DNA of 64,000 nt from Haemonchus contortus. Its lineage: Eukaryota; Nematoda; Chromadorea; Rhabditida; Trichostrongylidae. The DNA lies in contig LS997565.1 in the NCBI GenBank assembly GCA_000469685.2, positions 37,413,819 through 37,477,818 of the forward strand. The letters run 5' to 3'. This document shows, piece after piece, positions 57,401 to 64,000 of the stretch (position 1 is the first letter of the stretch; every line of letters begins with the position of its first letter). The translations under genes and the position numbers were made by a program. The notes under the pieces were generated by a model. The model was not told where the DNA came from, ran no database searches, and saw only the letters and a list, made by a program, of their open reading frames with translations.

Positions 57401-58296
57401 AAAAATGGGATCCTTTATAATTTAATCTCGCCCGAGACTCGAACCTTGTGGATCTCACCCAAGTTTCCGATCTTTTGTGTTTCAATCAACATCTCCATTC
57501 AAGTAGTCTCCAGGCTTGTAGGCAGAAATGGGACGAATTACTCCAAATGATCAAAAAATAGACTAAAAGAAGCCGTCCCACGGGAACTCTCCGGCTCTTT
57601 CTGTATTTTTATTTATCATCAGTTCAAAGGCTTCAATTTCAACAGGTCGACTCGTAAGCCTCTAAATCACTGGTACCTGTGGAGGGTACGGTATCGTTTT
57701 GGTTTAAGTCAGTCTACACATTTGAAAGACAGTGCAATCCCATGCTTCACTATAGACAAGTCGATATCGGTCTCGATCAGAAGGTGATAACTTCAATTTA
57801 GAAGCTCTCCTAGTCAGATTCTTTGATTATTCCAGAGGTCTAATGGTAAGGGCTTATCAATTGTTAATTCTGGGTCGCTAGAGCTTATCCGCCCGCAAAC
57901 GTTTCTATTTCTCATAATGAGTTATAATAAAAGTTTTAAGGCCATCCCCAAGTATGTTCAGTTTCTTCTTTCAAAAAAGTAAAAGTCTTGCACAATTGAG
58001 AGCAGCTGCACCCCATTGAGCTCAGAGGGTGGGCGAATCTCACCCGAACCAACCAAGCTCTTGTTTGCTAGAAAACCAACTTCTGATACAACAGATCAAG
58101 ACAGGAAGAGAAGTATAAACGAAGGCGGAGACTAAACAAATAAGCGAAGAAAAAATAAATAGTAAAATTCTAATGATAAGGTTACCTTGTTGTTATCCGG
58201 TAGGACCTTGAATGGATCGTAGACGGAACAGAGCGGATCGACAGCGGCCGCTGCTGCTGTAAAGCCGACAAAGGCGGCAAGCAGAATCCACTGCAT
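39472..58296 (-). CDS. class C G-protein-coupled receptor with two tandem Venus-flytrap domains
   Basis: About 26 minus-strand exons make a receptor of roughly 1,330 residues. Order: signal-peptide exon (58296-58186); first ligand-binding domain (52362 to about 45657); second ligand-binding domain (45601-44116); linker (43017-42511); seven membrane segments (42442 to 40692 region); cytosolic tail (to 40363, then 39564-39472, TAA). Nearly every junction is GT..AG and phase-consistent. Class C receptors bind small ligands in the extracellular clam-shell domain and signal through G proteins at the plasma membrane, usually as dimers. This one resembles metabotropic glutamate receptors in both ligand domains and in the membrane part. 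The ligand cannot be inferred: the Ser and Thr residues that bind the alpha-amino group in glutamate receptors need an alignment. The first intron is about 5.8 kb. One intron uses a GC donor (47082/47081) and two junctions imply 20 nt gaps. Exact orthologue not assigned. Confidence 0.85.
39886..39958. repeat. CT-rich microsatellite
   Basis: An imperfect (CT)n/(CTCG)n tract lies in the last intron of the GPCR gene. Confidence 0.8.
40363..42442 (-). CDS. GPCR exons 20-25: seven-transmembrane domain and tail
   Basis: Exons: 42442-42334 (TM1), 42085-41964 (TM2), 41561-41374 (TM3 and TM4), 41305-41134 (TM5), 41064-40972 (TM6) and 40692-40363 (TM7 and tail). TM3 opens VCRLRVVMHGFGYSLCFGVM, carrying the conserved Cys and LR of class C. 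The pairing Cys is in SDMVCTLGKQEF before TM5. TM6 is WLFVSSVLCTLIWLAWITAY. TM7 ends LLFGPKIYILL, the class C PK.Y motif. The tail is Ser-rich and ends in a separate exon (39564-39472) with RPSPPPGLKRPTIIH. Confidence 0.9.
42511..43017 (-). CDS. GPCR exons 17-19: Cys-containing linker
   Basis: Exons 43017-42885 (KLCPTQSGLCLEFYEGGREL), 42829-42681 (ending CQPPMCKCFLDGDFLQ) and 42660-42511 (LGRENGKWMQLQRPLDSFVY). The few cysteines (C.P..C.C) stand where a nine-Cys domain sits in metabotropic receptors, but the domain is reduced. Exons 18 and 19 are separated by only 20 nt with GTAAGG..TTTCCAG ends. Reading through would put the membrane part out of frame. The alternative is an 82 nt intron from a GTAGAG donor that would delete the Cys motif. 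Confidence 0.6.
44116..45601 (-). CDS. GPCR exons 11-16: second Venus-flytrap domain
   Basis: Exons: 45601-45473, 45417-45016, 44959-44819, 44766-44608, 44425-44248 and 44189-44116. A fresh domain start, YPMYLIGLFDLHGG..C, is followed by MAFIHT.WTFKQRFPDLSLL, FGALLVDSCSSGKQAIETVV (an ordered-domain strand with the conserved D.C), then PGSVFGYVSALHGDSQEALK, HWQFVTVAISEQ and VFATARDAAAYLSLTLRSH. NWYWSFIEDRWQCALT follows, matching the W...F......C.L segment of glutamate-receptor ectodomains. IERFLFAMDSVYR is the AVYA-type helix. Its independent start and end motifs show that it is a second copy, not a continuation of the first. Confidence 0.8.
46190..46478 (+). repeat. tRNA-derived SINE inside a GPCR intron
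   Basis: Head GACGAAGGTGGTGTAGTGGC, decayed B box GGGTTCAAATTCCGGATCGA, GATCAGGCTAGGCCAACTAA, CTTCGGGGTCGGCTAATTGG, GGAGGATAAAAGTAGTGACT, then a GTGGGCGCATTCCCCAGATG tail. It lies between GPCR exons 9 and 10 in the opposite orientation and ends about 45 bp from exon 9. Confidence 0.85.
46525..52362 (-). CDS. GPCR exons 2-9: first Venus-flytrap domain
   Basis: Exons: 52362-52224, 48879-48702, 48640-48569, 47792-47663, 47210-47082, 47026-46913, 46854-46737 (or -46704) and 46683-46525. The domain opens with FQIGGAFPLHEDDCKKLQPE, the class C start motif GG.FP.HE..C. Then LIAPKDHSSSSS..LLTVADLPVAAYSS corresponds to the VIG..SSS....V..LL....IP..SY.S hinge region. VTIVEDGYNSEVVKRVISQL and DYFIRVLKNN follow. 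PSPECTALIMREFLALDYTF lies near the end, and exon 10 (45886-45657, GMTVKAIELFIDNDG..) completes the domain with CSPYRPFCGNC. Exon 2 may begin earlier (acceptor CCCAG near 52465). Confidence 0.75.
48880..52223. other. GPCR intron 2 (3.3 kb), no gene seen
   Basis: I find no exon that joins in phase and no clear transposon ends. A degenerate run near 50270-50400 (SFRRIVLQAGLVGCTELWTR on the plus strand) faintly resembles the N-terminal region of Tc1-like transposases but is too short to call. Confidence 0.4.
52363..58185. other. GPCR intron 1 (about 5.8 kb)
   Basis: It holds one internally deleted SINE (53003-53195) and otherwise nothing that I can identify. Its length suggests room for regulatory sequence or undetected 5' exons. 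Confidence 0.4.
53003..53195 (+). repeat. tRNA-derived SINE with internal deletion
   Basis: A head-like GGAAGGAGGTGATGTATAGG..CGCATGATCCGGGG..GAATTCG is joined to a shortened body (TGACTTGTAAATTGGCTGTC) and the tail TTTTGAATGGAACTCGGAAG..AAACGGGATTGATTTACAC. About 100 bp of the body is missing. Confidence 0.7.
58186..58296 (-). CDS. GPCR exon 1: signal peptide
   Basis: MQWILLAAFVGFTAAAAA is a clear signal peptide, followed by VDPLCSVYDPFKVLPDNNK and a GTAACC donor in phase 0. The ATG at 58296 is chosen because the upstream ATG at 58305 closes after two codons. It is assigned to the receptor because it is the only secretory start on this strand upstream, and its phase fits the next exon. Confidence 0.65.
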
Positions 58297-60647
58297 CTAT
58301 CGCATCTGGACGTTCACTGAAACACAAAGGCTATCGGGATGGTGGCGATGAGCCAAAATGACGGCCGATTCGTTCGTTCGTTTATCTCTTCGAAGCAGGC
58401 AAAAACGAGGACGTTTGTGGTCGTACAACCAACTAGAAAGGCACACCCTTTCGTTAGCAGAGCAATGGAGAGAAGTTGTAAGTAACAGGTCATTAATAAC
58501 TTCAAAAAACTTCACTGGAGGTAAAGGATAGGGAATAAATGGTGTGAAGGAGAAGGAAATATGGAAAGGCTGAAAGAAAATATAAGCAAAGGGACGAGTC
58601 TCGTAACAAAAGCCCCACGAAACCAATTGACCGTCCTAGACGGTCCTGCGAGATAGGGAAATTCTCCTGTAAATAAATTCCCTCTCCACACGGAATACCG
58701 TAAACCTTTGAAACGGGAGAAGTGCTTTCTCCCTTAGTTTGCCGACGAATATGACCGTGAAAAGGTCATTAGACTGTAAAAAGAGCCATGCAGGAACATC
58801 AAAAAGAGCTTGATAGCGAAGAACTTGAGATGTCGTGTCGTAAAAGAAGTGGGAGCGATACGGCTGACGTCTGGGGAGATCCCGTTTTGCGGTTTACGCT
58901 CAACCACGATCGCGAATAACGTAATGTATCGGTTGGTGATGATAGATGATCATCATCATAGATGATATATGTTCCCATATGAAGCTTCCCAGATGGCTTC
59001 CTACGTCATTGACAGAAAAATATTCGTCGCCACGCAAAACTAAGCTGGGAAGGGAAAGGGGGTTGGAAGCATGGTCTTGCCGCATCGAGGGGGGGGGGGA
59101 TAGTTCTTAATAGAGAGAACCTCAAATCGCCAGACACCTTGAGTGGAGAGGTCGAAAAATGCTGTCTGGGTATGTTCCGATCTCCTCTTATTCACCGAAG
59201 AACAATGAACTTTTTGTAGCAACGAGGGAAATCTTTTCTTTTTCTTTTCCCTGCTCTTATACTTTCGAGTTGAGGAGGGCAGCAGTTGGAAGAGAGTGAA
59301 GGAAAGTGTCTTGCAAGATGCCCCATTTTCTTGTGCGATATGAACTACACACAGTAACTTTAACGAGCAATTTTTCACCTTTGGAACGGGCCTTGGGGTA
59401 TTCTTCCGCGACAGAACCATGCCCGAGCGGTACATCGGTCTATCCAGGATATTGGATCCAACCGAATCGTTCGCACTTCTCCCATAAAAAGCAACGAGCC
59501 ATTCCCTTCACAAGCAATGACGAAGTGAAAGCCGTTTATGTAGTGCGTTCGGTCATCTGAAGTCCCGTTTTATCGATCGTTTTTTTATTTATTTATTTTT
59601 TTTTTTTTTTTTCCTCTTTACGACTTCAATCAATTTCATTGCCTCCGGGATTTTCCCATAAGGGAATTCAGGAACAGGGGATATCCTGCTGGACTTTGTA
59701 CTTCATATAATTGCACAAATTTGCAGAGCTTCGCGCTTTGCCTTGGTTGGGATCGAACTAGTGGCGTTCAGAGCACCACAGTCAGAGCAGTGCACGCACT
59801 CAAATTCTTGGTTATCCCTTCATCCCAAAATGATCTTGAGCTTTTCGCCTGAAGAGCCCTTCAGTTCCTTGAAGGCGACGTCTCATTGAAAACCACTCAT
59901 TGCTTAGTTCTGTTTTACAATCCGCCCTATCGCTCCCGTAGGGGGATCCCCCTAACACCCCTACTCGAAACTTTTTTGGTGAATAACCTATAGAAAGATC
60001 CGGATGGACAACAAAGAGCAAATGATCATGAGACTCAGAAGCAGTTTGCTAAATGATATTCAACTATTTTTTATGTATTTTCATCCGATCCAAGAGGCGC
60101 TAGTTACCGAAAACGTTCGATTACGCCACATTAGGGGCGCAACAATGAGGTCGAGCGGCTGAAAACTCGCTATGCGTTGGTAATGTTGCGTTGTAAGCAG
60201 CGCTTTGATGGGAAAAAATAGGTCGCATTCCCGACCGGCGATGATTATCTCTTGCTCTGCGAAAGTTCCTTGAGATTGGATCAGATTCAAAGAAACAGGC
60301 TAATTCGGCAATAATTGACCTCCGTCCCATCATCAAGATGTTGAGGCGATCAGATCCTTCACAGTTCTTCCGTAGATGTAGCTCCATATGAAAAGAGAAG
60401 GCGATAATGGATGGAAGCGAAGCTTAGGCGTGACTCGAGCGAGTAAAAAACCGTTGACAGAATCCTCGAACAATAGACATGCATTGCAGGAACCAGTCTC
60501 GATCGTTTTTTTTCCAAGTCGTTGACTTCAATTCGCCGCTCAGTTTGAATATCTCAGAAGAAGAACTAACAATGAAGTGATAAATGATGGCTTTTGATTG
60601 AGCTCCAGTTCCTCCCCAACTCTGACGATGCCTATAAAGGGTAGAGG
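58297..60647. promoter_or_regulatory. 5' flank of the GPCR gene
   Basis: No exons recognised. A G run lies at 59091-59099 and an A/T homopolymer-rich tract at 59580-59612. The promoter of the receptor is presumably in this interval but no site can be named. Confidence 0.35.
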
Positions 60648-60917
60648 ATTAAGCCTTCGGGCGTTAACCAATCCCGTCTGAGGAATGCGCCCCGTATTCG
60701 ACTTTGGCGTATTGAATGCGTACGTGACCTACACAATGACGTGCGGTGGCCAACCAATGTACAAGTCAGTGCTTTTATCCTCCCAGATAGGTTTGGTACC
60801 AATGAGCTGACCCAGGAGGGATGGAAGGCTTGTTGAGCTTGAACAGATATCGATCCGGAATTCGAACCTGTGACCATGCTCGTGAGATAGTGCGCCATTT
60901 GCCACAACACCACCTAC
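60648..60917 (-). repeat. tRNA-derived SINE (minus strand)
   Basis: On the minus strand: GACGTAGGTGGTGTTGTGGC, B box GGTTCGAATTCCGGATCGAT, CTCCTGGGTCAGCTCATTGG, CTGGGAGGATAAAAGCACTG, CCACCGCACGTCATTGTGTA and CCTCAGACGGGATTGGTTAA. This is a nearly complete copy. Confidence 0.85.
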
Positions 60918-62027
60918 GTCAAGGCTGAATATAAAGCAGAAATGTTGATTTAAAAGCCACTTCAGTGATCATATGTAGCGCTGCTTCATCAGACGAAGCC
61001 CCACGAAAAAAGATCTTCTCAAGAAAAATGAGAACCAGAACCGCGATGAGCCCAGGTGGCCCGGCGGAGTTTTTTGGAAGCTGCACATAATTTTGGTGTC
61101 TCAGCAATTTCGATGGAATGGCTTGCAGCTTTATGTAAGGCATCCGACTGGTGATGGTACGATAGAAAAATTCAATTCAAATTCAAAAAAATCAGTGAAG
61201 TTAAGGAGATATTGGCAAACAAATGAACATTTCCATTCATTGCGATACGTATGAGAGAGAAAGAACGTGCATTTTTCTGAAAGATGGCGAGCAACGGAGA
61301 AGGTCACGACAAATTAATTTTACAATAAATTTACAAATTCACTTCTTGGTCTACGTTAAAATGATTTTGGCCCAGTTCAGCTGTAGAGAACGCCTATGAA
61401 AGGAGAAAAATATGAGCTGCAAGTGCCTATCTCTCCCCTCCCCCGCTATACCCCGCCCACCCGTTTTTTTCGCAAAAAATTGCAGTCTTCCCTAGGAACG
61501 ATCTTCTCGAGTGCTTCAGATTCCAAAATGGCAGGAAAAGATCGTTAGAATAGTAGAGAATACTTTGTCGAAATCATAAAAGATTAAGATCCAGGCGAAC
61601 ACATGAAAACTCGTCCACCCTTTTATGACGACATTTGCGAGCTATTGTTAGGAAAGTGTTCAGTGTAGTCCGGTTTGAAATTTCTCACCTATTCCTTTCG
61701 AATGCTTGCACCTCACCTCTCGCCACTCTCACTATCCTGTTGGACCAGAAGTTTAGATAGCCGAGCTTTACAATTTGTTAATATTTAGCGAAGAATAAAG
61801 TAGGATAAGAGTTAGCACCACTGATTTCAGCACTCTTCGAAAATTGTTGAAGGAAAGTATGGACATGAGGATGGATGAGTATGAAGGTAGAGATCACGAC
61901 ATCAGAAGTTCGAAGTCGAAAATATAGCGATGTATGATCATGTGTGAGAGCTGAAATTCAATTGGAATGATAGTCCTCTGGCCCGATCATTCCCGCCCAA
62001 GGAACGCCTTTTAGTGTTGAAAAAAAA
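60918..62027. other. unassigned intergenic stretch
   Basis: Nothing supported; AT-rich with a CCCCTCCCCCGC run near 61436. Confidence 0.3.
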
Positions 62028-62262
62028 AATCAGTCGTCTGAGGGATGCGCTCTTGCAATCGACTTCATTCAGAGCTGTATTCGGTTGTAATGCGTATGTG
62101 ATCTATGCAATGGCTTGCGATGACCAGCCCATGTACAAGTCGATGTTTTTATCCTCCTGGTAAGATGTCTGGTAAAAATTAACCGACTAAGCGTGGATTG
62201 AAGGCTTGGGTGGCCTGAGTGGGGATTCGGATCCTCTCCTGGGTATGATAGTGCGCCAATTA
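62028..62262 (-). repeat. tRNA-derived SINE (minus strand), diverged
   Basis: On the minus strand: GGCGCACTATCATACCCAGG, CCACTCAGGCCACCCAAGCC, AGGAGGATAAAAACATCGAC, TTGTACATGGGCTGGTCATC and a CCTCAGACGACTG end. Confidence 0.7.
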
Positions 62263-64000
62263 TCAATTATCAGTAAAATGGCGCATGCAGTAAAAGAAGA
62301 CTGTAACTGATCCTCTTTGAGTGACGAGGTCTTCGTAGAGTTTTAGCCTCAAAATTATTCTCAGATAGTTGACGTTAGGTATCTATCATGGGATGATTTA
62401 GTTTTTGTTCGGTGAATAGGTGTGATCGTGTTAGATAGACCTTTCCAAGTAATTAACTAAGAAGTGAACAAATAAAATAATGAATTAGCTAAGAAGCAGT
62501 GCAGTTTTTGAAATTGCCTAAGCCTACTAGTGGGAGTAGAGAGTTTGGTCCGTGAAATAAAGCAGGACCCACCTTATCCAATGTTTTTATAGGGCTGACT
62601 AATGAACAACAGAGCATTCTGAGTGCAAAATGGCCGATCTAGGCGGAAAGAATCGCTGCAACGTGCTATTTATGGGCTCAGTGGCGCGATTTCACTTTCC
62701 TAACGATCCCCAGAAAAAATCGAAGAGACCATTCTCATTAAGTAGTTCGCCGTCTTTTCTACCGCTTTCACTTTTTTGCACTAGAATTTGCTATTTTTGA
62801 AGAAAATTTCGATAGTGCTAATATTTATGCTCGCCGCTCCTCTCAAGAGCCGCATGGGTGGAACGTCTATTTTCATAAGTTCCAGTTGAGAAGTTCTGGG
62901 AAAAATGAAGTGGAAGTAGTTCTTGTGGGACTTTCTTTCCAGGGCGAATGAGGTCCAGTAAGAAGTTGTTCTATTACTGCAGGCTTGGTATGACTCTCTG
63001 CCCATGCAATATGTTTTTATCCTACTGAGGTGAACTGATGGATAATAGAGCCGTTTGGGTCGATGGGACCACGGCTTCGTTTGCTGAGTGGGTGCACACC
63101 TATAGGAGGACGTAGAACGCATGGTGTGGAACGCACGGCGCATCAACGAAAATGAGAACAGATTACCGTCATTTCACTAGAAGAAGAGCATTTTCGGAAA
63201 CGTGGATTAATCCCATGAGGGAACTGATTGGGGACGTCCAGAACATTAATCCCATGAGGAATGCACTTTCTTCCGAGACCGACTCTGTTCGTAATAGTCA
63301 TTTCATATGGGAATTCATGTTCGTAGGAAGAAATTCTTTGTTGAATGTCCTGATTCGTAGAGAAGATCCAATTTGGGGATTCGATAGCGCAATCATGGAA
63401 TGAGGAACAGCTAGAGAAGGTCATGAGTACGGCCATTTCGACTCCCATGAAAGTGCAACGGCCTCGGACAGACACCTGGTAAAGGGCAAACGATCCTTAC
63501 AAGGGAAACACATTAATTCCACGGTCGTACGACTTGGCTGACATTCACATTGGCATTTCTGGATGTAATGGCGAAAACAACTTTGGCGGAAATCACGGGA
63601 AACCCGGAAACAAAAAGTTTGAGTGATGACCATGCATTTCTCGGGTCCATGCTTCAAATGTGTCAAATGAAAGGAAAATTATGAGGAGCGGTTTACATGG
63701 GGGGTCGCACCCAAACGCGATGAAAGAGAATTAGAGCAGATAGGCGTAGGCGACATTTTGCGCTTCACTGACCTTTTGACCGCATCCAGTATGAGGGCTG
63801 AAAAATCCCCATTGATGACATACGCTCGATTGCCATAACCCCATGGAAAAACCTTGGTATCATCTCGACATCCGCGCGAAAAAAAAACGGGCCATAAAAC
63901 TGGAAAACAGAAAATGTGCTCGTCAGCGGACGTACGGAGTGCGTCGGGAATCGTCGTCGCACTCCGCCGTCCCGTCGCCTGGCCCAGCGAAGCGAAATCG
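62263..64000. other. unassigned stretch to window end
   Basis: Open frames such as 62781-63146 (-) have no recognisable domain. ATTAATCCCATGAGG is repeated at 63208 and 63246. The last 70 bp are GC-rich with GTGCGTCG..CGTCGCAC inverted motifs, perhaps the edge of another repeat. Confidence 0.3.

Noticed and set aside
59700..59810. Possible minus-strand tRNA (GTTCGATCCCAACC with a nearby stem)
   Set aside because: The B-box-like sequence is present but I cannot pair acceptor, D and anticodon arms.
62781..63146. 121-codon minus-strand frame
   Set aside because: No domain or splice context. The composition looks like intergenic repeat DNA.
1..64000. CRISPR arrays, bacterial operons or Shine-Dalgarno sites
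   Set aside because: Spliceosomal introns and nematode-type genes show that the DNA is eukaryotic. No regularly spaced repeat array is present.

Overview
This window is nuclear DNA from a nematode, most likely a clade V (rhabditid/strongylid) worm with a repeat-rich genome such as a parasitic strongylid. The evidence is small exons separated by introns with TTTTCAG-type acceptors, spliced-leader-like acceptors directly before start codons, one operon-like gene pair, Tc1/mariner elements and a tRNA-derived SINE. The species call is inference; nothing in the window names the organism.

Layout. 1-17 kb holds no host gene that I can support. It contains SINE copies, a dead non-LTR retrotransposon reverse transcriptase (6.3-6.8 kb), a family of roughly 0.5 kb non-autonomous inverted-repeat elements (7.1-14.6 kb), another MITE-like element (8.25-8.96 kb) and a remarkable 398 bp GC-rich near-perfect palindrome (15.86-16.26 kb). 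17.1-20.9 kb is a LAPTM4-like lysosomal membrane protein gene (+) whose 3.2 kb intron contains a dead Tc1-like transposon and a dead mariner. 21.1-24.9 kb is a convergent SLC7A6OS/Iwr1 gene (-) with a second, oppositely oriented copy of the same mariner in its last intron. 25-31 kb is intergenic and carries SINEs, a foldback element, a third Tc1/mariner relic and helicase debris between two direct repeats.

31.4-37.3 kb (+) holds a small NDUFV3-like complex I gene followed 211 bp later by ric-8 (synembryn, a G-alpha chaperone/GEF). Both have splice acceptors just before ATG, and the spacer has a U-rich tract, as in an SL1/SL2 operon. 39.5-58.3 kb (-) is one large gene for a class C G-protein-coupled receptor of about 1,330 residues. 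I rebuilt it as about 26 exons: signal peptide, two consecutive Venus-flytrap (ANF-receptor type) domains, a Cys-containing linker, seven membrane segments and a Pro/Ser-rich tail. Its first intron is about 5.8 kb. 58.3-64 kb is 5' flank and intergenic DNA with two more SINEs.

The strongest items for a second look are the tandem-Venus-flytrap receptor; its apparent 20-24 nt GT..AG gaps, which would be exceptionally short introns; the giant palindrome; the inverted mariner pair around two convergent gene ends; and the tRNA-derived SINE family. All exon models were read by eye from splice signals, reading phase and family resemblance, with no transcript or database support.
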